Of a stretch of DNA of 64,000 bases, positions 1-9,960 are shown in pieces (position 1 is the first letter of the stretch; each line of letters begins with the position of its first letter). The DNA comes from Lamellibrachia columna. Taxonomy: Eukaryota > Annelida > Polychaeta > Sabellida > Siboglinidae. Both the position numbers and the translations under genes were made by a program. The stretch is taken from NCBI GenBank assembly GCA_963662155.1, contig OY759262.1:12542782-12606781 (forward strand). The letters are read 5' to 3'. The notes under the pieces were generated by a model. The model did not search any database. It saw nothing but the letters and a program-made list of their open reading frames with translations, and had not been told where the DNA came from.

Positions 1-296
1 TAAAGTCATCCCCCAGGCATTACGCCTTAGGAAGCCATGAAGGCTTATATGGCCAGTGCTTAAACCTGGTTTCTGTAGTGCGAAGCAACTTAGAGTGCAG
101 TTATACTGACTCTCCTGACCATCGCAGGTACCTTCCAAACAGTGTTTGTACTCATTTGCAGCTGAGTAGACTGAGGCAAAGTAGGGTAAACGAAATTGCC
201 TAAGCTTCGAAAACGAACCGTGCCCAATGTGGGTCTTGAACTCACAACCCTCGAATTTAGAGTCCAACACCTTAACCACTAGGCCACAGCTGCCCC
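1..296 (-). repeat. tRNA-derived SINE (head near 296, body running to the window start)
   Basis: Read on the minus strand, 230-296 looks like a tRNA-derived SINE head. It has an A-box-like GTGGCCTAGTGGTTAAGG and, about 40 bases further on, a B-box-like GAGTTCAAGACCC. The body continues to the left edge and contains invertebrate-SINE wording such as the GCAAATGAGTAC stretch. The anticodon arm is not convincing as a functional tRNA and no 3' CCA context exists. The element is probably cut by the window start, so its 3' tail cannot be judged. Confidence 0.6.
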
Positions 297-384
297 CCAC
301 TAACTTCCACTAGTGCCAAGGAAGAACTCCACAAACACATGAACATTTTTGACATTTCAGTGACTTGTACTTGGGGACGTCGGA

Positions 385-750
385 GTATTGACATTTTCAT
401 CGCTCCAGAAGCTTGTATCAATCACCAAGATAACAGACCACGTCATACATGCTCTGTTTACAGGGAACCCTAAAACTCATGTCATATCATGTTATTCCCC
501 GACAAATGTGAGTGATGAAACAGACGCTGAAGAGTTCTACGAAAGCTTTAACTAGACAGTATTACACATCCCTCCACATGCCTGTCTTGTAAATGGACGT
601 GATTTCAATGCCCAACTCTCAAATGTTTTTTTTTACGCCACAGCAACACTAACAGAAATGGTCAGCTTCTTCTTGATTTCATATATGAGCACAACTTTCT
701 GATGACCAACACTCTCTTCCGGAAACCAAAATCAAGATCAGAGAGATGGC
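385..750 (+). pseudogene. RTE-type LINE endonuclease fragment (broken)
   Basis: Conceptual translation with frame changes gives APE-like endonuclease wording typical of RTE-clade LINEs. The HVISCYSPTNVSDE block is followed by EEFYESFN, then a G-R-D-FNAQ match to the GDFNAQ box, then LLLDFIYEHNFLMTNTLFRK. A stop codon interrupts it after EEFYESFN and at least two frameshifts are needed, so it is a dead copy. At about 750 it meets the reverse transcriptase fragment, which is in the opposite orientation. Confidence 0.7.
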
Positions 751-1610
751 AGGCTGGATATCTGGTGCTTCGGCATCTGGTGAGAGTTAGTCATTCTCTG
801 TCATTAATCGCAGTTCTTAGAGCGTGGTCAAAGATTGTGGTGAACAGGTATGGGACGAAATGGTATCCTTTGAGAACTCCTGTGTTAATCTTGAAATGTG
901 TAGTTACCCCTTCGGGAGTTAGTACGATTGCATAGGTGCGTTCATACATTATTTGTATGGCTTTGACGATTTTCTCTGGCGTGCCATACGCATGAAGAAT
1001 CTGGAATAGTTTGTTTCTATCTACTGATTCGAAGGCTTTCTTGAAGTAGATGAAAATAATGGCAGCCTCGTTCTGGTGGTTTCACATTTCCTCAATGATG
1101 CGTCTAAGAGCAAGAATCTGCGAAGTTGTAGTTCATAGGGATCTAAATCCGTTCTGGCTTGAGCATAAGATCTGTTTTAGCTCAGGGCAAATTCTATTAA
1201 GCAGGAGCAAGAAAAAAAATATATATATATATTTTATATATATATATATATATATGTAAAGTTAAAATATACTTTGAGCTCACGAAATTACGTCAAAAAA
1301 AATTCCAGATCCCCTTGTCCCCCCTTGCGGATGCCCATGGTTAGACTTATTCCACGATAGTTTTTCAGGAAGTGTCAGGCTTCCTTTCTTAGGTGTTGGT
1401 CCGATACTCGAGATTCTGGTGGTCTATCCCCTAAGTTTGTTTTGTTTTAGAATCTTCCTTTAATTTGGTAGTCACCACACTTCTTTCGTTAGCTAGTGCT
1501 GGAGCTTTGCTAAGTTTCATTTGTTTGATGACAATGTTGACTTCTACTAGTGAGAAGGTGTCGATATCAATGTTCGGGTTATTCTCATAGATCAGATCAA
1601 CTGGATGGTT
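750..1610 (-). pseudogene. RTE-type LINE reverse transcriptase fragment (broken, inverted)
   Basis: On the minus strand the conceptual protein shows reverse transcriptase blocks in order. IKQMKLSKAPAL (the K-x-x-KAPG region) lies near 1500. QNGFRSL near 1140 is followed by TTSQILALRRIIEE, and IFIYFKKAFESVDRNKLFQ (motif A; the usual catalytic Asp of FIDF is Tyr here) is near 1050-1000. GVLKGYHFVPYLF (motif B region) lies near 870, and it ends at LTRCRSTRYPA near 755, just before the expected ADD motif C. Stops and an AT insertion at 1220-1256 break it. The C-terminal part is missing at the junction with the endonuclease fragment. Confidence 0.75.
1220..1256. repeat. (TA)n microsatellite
   Basis: Nearly pure alternating TA with one TTTTA interruption, lying inside the decayed reverse transcriptase fragment. 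Confidence 0.9.
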
Positions 1611-2493
1611 GGATGTGGTCGTATTATCTAAAAAGAGCAGTTGTTTGAAGTTACTTTTCCTTTCAGTCACCATGGAGATCATTAGTCGACTCGCAACTGT
1701 CAAATGCTCCAAGAATGTCATGATAACCCTTCTCCTGTGTTTCATCATACGTGTTGCGCAGTACAGTTTGCGCTGTGGATACTGTCCCAGGTTGTACACT
1801 AATTACAACCTTACGTGCTGCATTTACTTCGTTCGTATGCAGCACACAAAGCAGATATTGAAATTTACTCACCGGGACAAAGTAAAGTAAAGTAAATAAA
1901 TAAGCAAAAATGGCTTTAACACTTGACAGACAGAAGCTACGTTCTTCTTTCATACCATTTTTTTTACCGATTCCAGTGATCATTAGTAATATTACCGAAC
2001 AGAGAAAATATAATATTTTAATATGATAAGTATATCCGATAATTATTTTAAAGCTTTTCCTTTTGCAACAGCAAAAACATTGTGATTTCGAATTATATAT
2101 TGTGTTTTGTGTTACAAAATGTATCGTTTTGAAGGCTTTATTTTATACTATACCGGTACAACTGAAACCTGTACGAAATACTGCCCGCATGATGTCAGCA
2201 CCAGTTGTCGCAATTCACCGCGCCCTCTAACGATTTACGTAGACGTTTGTTTCTCGCGGCAAAAACAAAGTTACGCACACAGCTAAGCAACATTTCACAC
2301 ATACATGCCTTGTAATATGTGATTTTTATGTAAAATGATGAAAACAACGATCACCACCGTGACTCGAGCGGGAAGATATGTTGCCATATTTGAGTCATGC
2401 TGATGGAGTGCGAGCGATAATACACACACTTCCACAACACAACACTGCAGTTTCGTAATCGTTAATTTTGCTTGGCTGTTGCTCGTTGGCACT
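1611..2493. other. No gene seen; 5' flank of MGME1
   Basis: From 1611 to about 2000 there may be more decayed LINE sequence but no motif is recognisable. From 2180 to 2493 the composition becomes CpG-richer (CACCGCGCCC, TCTCGCGGC, GACTCGAGCGGG), as expected for a gene's upstream region. No TATA box is convincing. The MGME1 transcription start probably lies here, but it cannot be placed from sequence alone. Confidence 0.4.
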
Positions 2494-3274
2494 ATGATGA
2501 CAACTAGTCGGTTATTTGTCATTAGATCTGGTCAATGCCCATGTTATATTCTGCATAAACGAAGCAACTTCAGATCCCTCAGATCGGCTTTTATGAGTTA
2601 CGTTTTCATTAGTAATGGACGGACGCCGCGTGTCAGTAGCGTCTTGCAATCAAATAGGTCTATTACTAGATGCTTCTCTATGGGCCACGTCTTGTCCGAC
2701 AAGACACAGCTGCCACCAGTACCATCACAGAAGAAGAAATGGAAGCAATCGGAGTTGGAAATGCTCAAACGACAGAAATATATTGATAATGTGCTTTATG
2801 GACCCATTCTAAACAAGAACCACGGAAAGAAGGAACATAATAACAGTCCTTGGATCGCTCCTGCATCATCAGCTGCTCAAGTAAAAGACAACAGTGCCGA
2901 GAAGTCACAGACTTTCACCTCGGAGAAAACAGTTAACAATGATCATAATAAGGATAATACAGATTCTGTTGACCCATTTGCGGGGGATGTACCAAGCGAA
3001 GCTGAAAAACCCAAAATTGATCTTGGAAATATGGACTCTATATTCCTTTTCCCACTGTTTCCTCCACCAAACTCAAAAAACCATGGATTCGGACATTTTC
3101 AGACTGCTGAAGAGCTTGCTATACCAGGTGTGACAGACACGATGACAAGATTACCTAGTGTGACGTCAATTCTAAGTAAGACCATGTCACCAGAGGCACG
3201 ATTCTTCCTTGACAGGTGGGAAAAGGAAATGATTGCAGAGCTTGGAGAAGATGGGTTTGCAAAGTATAAGAAAG
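2494..3274 (+). CDS. MGME1: MGME1 coding exon 1
   Basis: Encodes the presequence, the disordered linker (rich in Asn, Lys, Ser and Asp) and the start of the nuclease fold (PSVTSIL, FFLDRWEKEMIAELGEDGF). The donor AAAG|GTGTGA leaves phase 1. The alternative donor two bases downstream (GGT|GTGAGG) has a better consensus but would put the next exon out of frame, so it is rejected. Reading past the junction reaches a stop at 3298. Confidence 0.9.
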
Positions 3275-6200
3275 GTGTGAGGGTTATAATGTTTGACTGA
3301 AACCTTACTTAAATATCTACAGCTAACATTTTCTTGTCCTGTAGCAGTCAGTTTTATTCTATTATAGATGTGGTATATACACTAAGCTCTGAACAACAAT
3401 AACCTGCAGTCTGTGTTAGACAGCATCAAGCTGCATCATGTACAACTTGGCAATGAGTCAACCAACTCCTGAACCCAATGTATGAACTGAAAAGCAATTA
3501 TACTTTAACATATAATGAATCAGTTCACAATATTTTTTTACTTGGCCTCAAATGTGCAGGCAATCTTGAATGTCCATGTATGTTCCAGACCCTGCTGTCA
3601 AAATTACTGTATTCCTCATTCCAGTGTTGAAATCATGTAATTGTGATGATACATCACTCAACACATTCCCAGTAATAACCACAATAACACGTCTCAGTGG
3701 TTTGTTTTCAGAACTGTTCAGCAATGGTTCCAATTTCCACTCGTGCATTGAGAAATACCTGGGAGGGATGCCAGAGGAGGAGCTGGATTTGTCTGGTGCC
3801 AACGAGGGGTACTGGTCGAGTATACAAACTGTGTTCCCAGACATCGGGGAGGTGGTCAACACTGAACAGATGGTGCAACACCCTCAGCTGCACTACAAGG
3901 GCATCTATGATTGTGTTGCCAAATACAGGTGATTTAATCATCCACTTTGTTGCAACTGCCACCGACTCAACATAAGTTTTTGTTCTGGTGAATGCTTTGG
4001 AAGTACTGAGTAAATTTGTTGTGTTTCTTTGTGATTTGACAAGATTGCCATCCAAAGCAAGTACCGTATTCACCCTAATAAGCGTACATGCTCTAATAAG
4101 TGAATCTAACACTCAAGAAACTCCTTGTCAAGATGAACACTTGCAGGTATCGAGCGATTTTAGCAAATGACGCGAGCGATAAATCGCTCCCTAGATTATT
4201 GATTTGCACAAGTGATAGGGAGCGAGAGCGATCGCTCGCCTCAGACGTGATGCCCTGCCGTTAGCATGCTCGCATGGTGAGACAACCATGGTGCCTTCTA
4301 GCGAGTCTACTGTGTGCAGTGTAGTAAGGGACCTCTTAGTATATTGTCTTGGTGTAGCTGAGCAGAACAATTGCGTGATGGAAAAACATTATTTTCATGA
4401 TTTTTTTATGAATATTCTTTTTAGCCAACCAATATGTTATAAATACTAATAAATATACTGTCACAATGACACTCGCCTCTCGAACTGGACAATTATGTCG
4501 ATCAGCAAATGGGAAGGCCAACTGTGTTGCAGACTCGGCGGTGATGCAGCATTTTCAAATTCCCGCATTTTCAAAAGTTTTATACCATTTCTGATGGTAA
4601 ATATGCTACATCAATACAGATGTGAATGAGGATCATCGACTTCCAACATAGATCTATACAATACAATCAAATATAATACTTCTGTTACGCTAAAATCTTC
4701 AGGAAACCAAAGCTTGGCAGCACACCAAAACAAAAGGGTTAGACAGTTCTAGTTGGTTTAACAATTCCAGTTGTAAACAGTGGGATCGGTACAGCGAGGA
4801 GCTATGGACTATAAGCAAGTTTAAACAGGTGGGTTTTTAGTTGACGGCGAAATGTTGCTATATTTCCTACCAACTTAATGTTTTCGGGAAGGTACTGGCA
4901 GTTGTTGCTTTGGACGGTTCTTTCAATGAGCACAGGTGAATTACGTTGCTTAGCCAGCTCAGGCAACTACACGCTGTTGTACGGATTTTAAGCATTTGTT
5001 AAGCATTTGTTAAGCATTTGTTAAGCATACTGTACGTTTATTGGGACAAATAGTGTAGCTCCAGATGGCTGGTGAACAAGGAAGTCATTGACTTATCGAG
5101 AGTACAACAATTGTTCAGCTATATGTAGCCCGCCCTTTACAGTTATTTGTCAATTTGTTTTAAGCAACTTCAACCAGTAGTTACTGCTTCTACTTTGAGT
5201 TCTTATGTCAGGATATTGACGCCAATGGGAGTTAGAGATCAAGACACCAGTCCACACCAGCTTACCCATTTAACCCAAGTGGGATCTTTTACTTCCCCTA
5301 GCATAGACCCCACGTACAAGCCTACAAGGGGCCAACAGCTTGTAGCATCTCTTCCCACTGACACTGGCAACGTGGAGTGAACGAAGTTGCACTAGTTTTG
5401 AAAGAGCAGGAGGTGAATTCAAACCCTGGCCCCCTCAATCTACAGTCCAGTGCTCTGATCATTAGACCATTGAACCCAAAAAAAGCATCGCGTGTTTTGG
5501 TTGTTTTTTTGAGCAGTATTAATGGAGATCTCACAAGGACGGACCACACATAGAGGAACATTTGTAGGACTCTCAATATGCCAATGGCTGCCTTGTCCAC
5601 TTGCCACTTGGAGTTGCTGCTGTGAATTACAATCTTTTAAAATCTTATTAAACATGACAGTAGTGCTACAGTTAGTATTTTAAGCTACGCTTTGTCAAAT
5701 TGACAAAACTAAGCATGAAAACTTTATGAAAAGAAATTAAATAATAAGCATGTTTCTGTATACGTAAATAATTGCTCAGTTTGTACATATTTGTGTCACA
5801 CTGATTAAAGTACCAGTGTTTTGTGTAAATGCTGAACAGTCTTTCTATAATTAATTTTATCTTCATGTTTGTTTTCCTTCAGGCGTTTGCATAGATGAAA
5901 ATTTTTCTGTTAACCCTGTAGAGACCAGTTATGTTTGATTGACTGGAAGACATCGAAGAGACAGAAAGCTGACATCCGTCACACGTATGATAATCCCATT
6001 CAGTTGGCTGCGTACATGGGCGCTGTCAACTTTGACCCCTCATTGCGCTTGAAGGTACTGATAACACTTCCTTTTTCAAAAACAAAGTATATGATGGAAT
6101 GCTTGATTGAATGTGGATTGACTGTGGAGGCTCCCCACAGGGATCTGATCGCAAATACGGTTTAAATAGGACCCTACTCCTGAGTTGTCTGTGAAGTGGC

Positions 6201-7536
6201 AGACCTTTAAAGGGAAACAAAAGTCATGGTTTGGGGCGTATGCACCTATAAGAGTTACTATCAAGAATATCATGCCAGTGGTTTACTAGGAAAACCTTGT
6301 TGAACACACACCACCTTTGGGCTGCGTCATACTTGTAAATAATCCTACGTCATGAGTGTGGCCATATTTGCTCCAAATGAAAATTTATTTGTATACACCT
6401 ATTCCTACATTTACCGTTAGGATATGGCCATGCTGTTTGCATCCAAATTAAACTTATGCAACATATTTTAGCCTGTGTTTGCTAAACTTGTCCTCTTTCT
6501 GTCATAACAGAACTTTTGATTCAGACGTTTCTTTTGTCCTGTGTGTATACAGGCAGAGCATAATACATCACAAGGTAGTCTAGGTTACCCGATTTCATAG
6601 AACTGCACATGCGCTTATAGGTCACACTGGTTAACATGTCAGTCCTCAGTTAATTAACTGGAGAAATGACCAGAATATCCTACTTTTAGAACACATTCGG
6701 AGTAAACCAGTGGCGTGGCATTCTTGATTTTAGTTGCACATGTTTAGTTTTTATTATCTCCTTTTTGGTGTTTTGCTTTAACTAATTCAGTTGGAAGCTC
6801 ATCAAGTCATAAATCCAAGGAATTTATGTATTTGATTGAATTATGAATTATCATAGCAAGCCACATTACAAACCAGACTGGTAGGAAGCTACTGTAACAG
6901 GTCATTACATTTGGGGAAGTCATCATGACAAGAAATAACAAGTTGTGTGTAATATTACAGCAGCATTGTGAGTTCATTTAATATATGATAATTATACAGT
7001 GCAACACGCTTATAACGAACTACTTTGTGTGTAGCTAACGAGTTCGTTATATCCGTGAACTCGTTATGCTCTGCACGGCCATGGCATGGCTTCCAGGTCA
7101 CAGACGGGAAGTATTTGCGAACAACGGGGCGATTTTCAGTTGGACAGAAATTCGTTATACGGCGAAAAAATTTCAGGAAAAGGTGTTCGTAATAACCGTG
7201 AAGTAATATTCGTGAATACTTATAATGGAAAAGATAGGGAAAAAATCCGTACATAAGAAATTGTTTCGTTATATCTGTCAATTCATTGTATCTGTGTTCG
7301 TTATAAGAGTGTTGCACTGTATCTACATTGGTATTTCACTAGGTTGATTATCTTGTGTTGGCTGTATTCAGATAGAAAGCACTCTGCTGGTGATCGCCTA
7401 TAAAGACGGATCTCCCGCCCACGTCCACTTGATACCGCGACAGAAGTGTGTACATTACTGGGGCCTGTGGTTACAGCGACTGCATGCTTACTGGCGCACC
7501 CTGGCGACTCAACAGGCAACTAATCCCATGCAGTGA
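2494..7536 (+). CDS. MGME1: Mitochondrial genome maintenance exonuclease 1 (MGME1), four exons
   Basis: Join 2494-3274, 3712-3928, 5922-6054 and 7372-7536: 1296 coding bases, about 431 residues. MGME1 is a RecB-type PD-(D/E)XK nuclease in the mitochondrial matrix. It cuts single-stranded DNA ends and 5' flaps during mtDNA replication and helps degrade linear mtDNA. Visible evidence: LPSVTSIL plus ELGEDGF before the first junction; H270 in FHSCIEKYL; D327 in GIYDCVAKY; D340-W-K342 in LIDWKTS; then DNPIQLAAYMGA and IAYKDGSPAH near the C terminus. Spacing of H270, D327 and D340/K342 matches the human enzyme almost exactly. The N terminus is basic with Ser and Arg, fitting a mitochondrial presequence, and is followed by a hydrophilic low-complexity linker. 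The protein is about 90 residues longer than human MGME1 (344), mostly in that linker. The start is the first of two adjacent ATGs; a 5' untranslated exon cannot be excluded. All junctions are GT-AG and keep frame, so the gene looks intact. Confidence 0.93.
3712..3928 (+). CDS. MGME1: MGME1 coding exon 2
   Basis: The acceptor TTTGTTTTCAG|AA completes a split Glu codon. The exon encodes ELFSNGSNFHSCIEKYL, carrying the conserved catalytic-region His, and ends in the GIYDCVAKY block with the first conserved metal-binding Asp. The donor ATACAG|GTGATT leaves phase 2. Confidence 0.9.
4986..5030. repeat. 12-bp tandem repeat (possible SINE tail)
   Basis: About three and a half copies of TTAAGCATTTGT. 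It lies just beyond the CR1-like tail of the minus-strand SINE in MGME1 intron 2 and may be that element's short-repeat 3' terminus. Confidence 0.75.
4990..5478 (-). repeat. Composite SINE: tRNA-like head with CR1-like 3' tail
   Basis: On the minus strand, 5478-5405 reads as a tRNA-like head. A-box-like CAATGGTCTAATGATCAGAG and B-box-like GGTTTGAATTC are the right distance apart. A body follows to about 5230. Then 5215-5050 matches the 3' end of the CR1 LINE at 16400-16525 (shared wording around GCCAATGGCTTCCTTGTCCACT, here diverged) and finishes in short tandem repeats. It lies in MGME1 intron 2, antisense to the gene. It could instead be a SINE next to an independent CR1 fragment. Confidence 0.6.
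5540..5655 (+). mobile_element. CR1 LINE 3'-end fragment
   Basis: Resembles 16415-16525 of the longer CR1 copy. Shared blocks are the CCACACATAGA stretch, GGACTCTCRATA, CCAATGGC, CCTTGTCCACTTGCCA and a terminal ATCTTATTAAA. It lies in MGME1 intron 2, in the sense direction. Confidence 0.75.
5922..6054 (+). CDS. MGME1: MGME1 coding exon 3 (catalytic DWK)
   Basis: The acceptor CCCTGTAG|A completes an Arg codon. The exon then reads DQLCLIDWKTSKRQKADIR and DNPIQLAAYMGAVN, the core of the PD-(D/E)XK site. The donor TTGAAG|GTACTG is phase 0. A more upstream AG at 5881 (CTTCAG) would bring a stop codon into the exon, so the 5921 site is chosen. Confidence 0.9.
6206..6760. mobile_element. Long-inverted-repeat element, copy 1 (right end truncated)
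   Basis: Begins TTTAAAGGGAAAC and shares most of its length with 9335-9960, including CCAGTGGTTTACTAGGAAAACC and TTTGTATACACCTATTCCTA. The interior inverted match (ATCAAGAATATCATGCCAGTGG against the right-arm complement) is present. The last 40 or so bases of the right arm, seen in copy 2, are absent here. It lies in MGME1 intron 3. No open frame is seen, so it is non-autonomous. Confidence 0.75.
6997..7319. mobile_element. pogo/Tc1-mariner-like MITE
   Basis: A 323-bp element. Its ends are CAGTGCAACACGCTTATAAC on the left and, reverse complemented, CAGTGCAACACTCTTATAAC on the right, with one mismatch. It is flanked by TA on both sides (6995-6996 and 7320-7321), the target duplication of Tc1/mariner/pogo elements. 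Internal subrepeats of the GTTCGTTATA type occur. There is no coding capacity. It ends about 50 bases upstream of the MGME1 exon 4 acceptor. Confidence 0.9.
7372..7536 (+). CDS. MGME1: MGME1 coding exon 4 (C terminus)
   Basis: The acceptor GTATTCAG|ATAGAA enters in phase 0. It encodes the conserved LLVIAYKDGSPAHVH strand followed by a Trp-rich helix (YWGLWLQRLHAYW) and ends at TGA 7534-7536. Candidate polyadenylation signals AATAAA lie at 8060-8065 and 8240-8245; neither can be preferred without transcript data. Confidence 0.9.
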   Translation: MESTLLVIAYKDGSPAHVHLIPRQKCVHYWGLWLQRLHAYWRTLATQQATNPMQ

Positions 7537-7960
7537 TGCAGGTTTGTGTCTTTTAGGATTTAATGATAAACGAGAAATTGTAATGTTTTTTAAAAAGGGG
7601 TCAGTTATGTATGTTTATCCATCTGAGAGTGAATCATCAGTTGGTGTGAAGACCTCACTGGTCTTGTGTTCTTGTGGTTATACCCCAAACAACCCTATGT
7701 TCAGCACTATTGCAGGGGTGTTTTGTGTTGGTGTGGTTTACAGGTAGAGACCGCCAGCTATGGAAGTCTTGCCTCCCCAGCTGTTGACACCAGATATAGC
7801 GACTTATTGTGCCTTATCCAAAAGATACATTTCCAACTCCTTACACCCGTATGCTAGATGAGTTGGCCAGTTTTAAAAAATTTTATGAAACTGCAAAATT
7901 ATTCATGACACCTTAACAGTAAATCAGTTGACTGAATATTTTCAGAAGAATCAACGGTAA

Positions 7961-8062
7961 TGGGTGCTTGACACAACACAAAGTAATTGGTGCTTGACAC
8001 AACACAAAGGAATGGGTGCTTGACACAACACAAAGCAATGGGTGCTTGACACAACACAAAAT
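7961..8062. repeat. 26-bp minisatellite, 4 copies
   Basis: Unit GGTGCTTGACACAACACAAA plus a variable six bases, downstream of the MGME1 stop and possibly within its 3' UTR. Confidence 0.9.
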
Positions 8063-8117
8063 AAAAACATAATTCAGAGCCAGCAAAGAATATACTGCTA
8101 ACAATAATGTTTACTGC

Positions 8118-8222
8118 TGTTTAACACAAGACACTACAGTGGCACAAACATGTTTAACACAAGACACTACAGTGGCACAAACATGTTTAACACAAGACAC
8201 TACAGTGGCACAAACATGTCTT
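8118..8222. repeat. 33-bp minisatellite, about 3 copies
   Basis: Three near-perfect copies of a 33-bp unit starting TGTTTAACACAAGACACTAC. It follows the 26-bp array and shares the ACACAA wording, so the two may be related. Confidence 0.9.
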
Positions 8223-8239
8223 CCATGTAGCTTTTTGGC

Positions 8240-9334
8240 AATAAAAATTCCTTTCAACATCTAATGAAATGCAACACGTTCACAGATGGCTTACAAGTGA
8301 GCATGTAATATAAGTGTCTGACCTACCCTATTCGTCATTGAATAAGTAAACCAACAAAAGATAGTGATCTATTTTTTATATCAATTTGTCAAAATGAAAG
8401 CTCTAATGTAGTTGTTAGGTCGTTACCAATCTAGATTTGTTTTTAGGACTGTTTTTCTTTTAAATTTATGATTTTCTTGCAGGCATTCAGGCTGGAGATA
8501 GATAGAGAATCTTAGAACTATATAAAGCAGACACGAATGAGACGTGGGGCATTTTGTATATGATTAAGTACCATTAGATTGATTTCTTCTAGTGTTCTGA
8601 GTTTTGCACTGAACGACGAAAGTGCAGTTTTTATTCAGTCTAGCAACATGTGTGGGTCTGTTAGGCTGTGTGTAGGTGCTGAGTTGTGCTGCATTCTGTC
8701 CTGATGACAAATTGTCATAATGTCCTCTGGCTACGACATCGTGTTACATTAGCACATACATCTTGTATTGAAACCCCTCAAGGTGTTCCCCATTCCCGCA
8801 GTGCTGTAGAATGCTAAAGGGCAATGAAAAAAACCAACATTTTTCTCCTAAAGCTTGGCAGTGCTCGTAAAGTGTAATGGTGGCCGACTGCGCCTAATTC
8901 CGGGTATTTATTGTTATTTTCCTTCTCGTATTCATCCTTTCTTCAGTCGTTCCGCTTTTTTCACCTTCCTTGTTACAAAGAAGTTATTCATGCAAATCAC
9001 GTACTAAAAGGGCTATCAGCAAATATATTGCCATATAACAGCAGACGGTCATCAATAAATTGTTACAGAGCTGTCAATTTTTTACTCTTGCGTCACATGT
9101 TAAACCACACACCCACTTCTGTCACCCATTAATTGGGTGCCTCAAGTTCTACTGATTTGCCAACTGCAGTGGTTTTATTTCACACCTAAAAGGTTAGTTG
9201 GTGATAATGATGCTTGATGGTGCAGCAGTAAAATCAAAATTGCCCATCATGAAATATTTGACTAGGTGTGTTTTCTTGTTAATTTTCATGAAGTGTTTCA
9301 TAAATGAAAAAGTGACATACAAAAAACAATGGCA
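8240..9334. other. No gene seen
   Basis: AT-rich sequence without a recognisable coding exon, RNA gene or repeat. The AATAAA at 8240 is a candidate MGME1 polyadenylation signal. Confidence 0.4.
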
Positions 9335-9960
9335 TTAAATGGAAACAGAATCATGGCTTTGGGCCTATGCACCTATAAGAGTTGTTAAAACATAACCATT
9401 TGCAACTATAATTAAGAATATCATGCCAGTGGTTTACTAGGAAAACCTTTTTGAACATACATCATCTTAATTTCATGAGCCATGCCATATTGTTAGATAA
9501 CCCTCCGACACGAGTGTAAAAGTCTAAAAAAAAATTCTCACCAAATGAAAATATATTTGTATACACCTATTCCTATATTTGCTAGTACGATATGGGTATA
9601 CTGTTTGTGTCCAAACTCAACTTATCTAATACATTTTGGCCTTTGTTTATTGAACTAGTCCAGTTTCTGGCTCAGTAACTCATTTGTTTGAGACGTTGCG
9701 TTGGTTCTGTGTATACCAGCCTCCCTTAGTACGTCACAATGGTCTAGGTTACCTGATTCTCATAGAACTGCGCATGCACTTATTGGTCGTGCTGGTTAAC
9801 ATGACCGGAATCTCCCACTGGAGAAATGACCGGAATCTCCCACTTTTAGAACACATTCTGAGTAAACCAGTGGCATGATATTCTTGATGTTAATTGCACA
9901 TGGTTAGTTTATATTATCTCAGGTTCATAGCCCCAAACCATGACTTTTGTTTCACTTGAA
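9335..9960. mobile_element. Long-inverted-repeat element, copy 2 (both ends present)
   Basis: The left end TTAAATGGAAAC is followed by ATCATGGCTTTGGGC. The right end, reverse complemented, begins TTCAAGTGAAAC and continues with AAAAGTCATGGTTTGGGGC. A second inverted block (AAGAATATCATGCCAGTGG against its right-arm partner) makes the arms at least 100 bp long. Short internal duplication occurs at 9800-9845 (GACCGGAATCTCCCAC twice). Non-coding. No convincing target duplication is seen, so the superfamily is unknown. Confidence 0.8.

Noticed and set aside
230..296. Functional tRNA gene
   Set aside because: Only the A and B boxes are convincing; the acceptor stem does not pair well and SINE body sequence follows.
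3275..3300. MGME1 exon 1 as a complete 268-codon gene ending at 3300
   Set aside because: Conserved nuclease blocks continue in later exons, and the in-frame stop lies in the intron.
4060..4115. Transposon end around ACCCTAATAAGCGTACATGC
   Set aside because: It has the style of a DNA-transposon terminus, but no inverted partner was found nearby.
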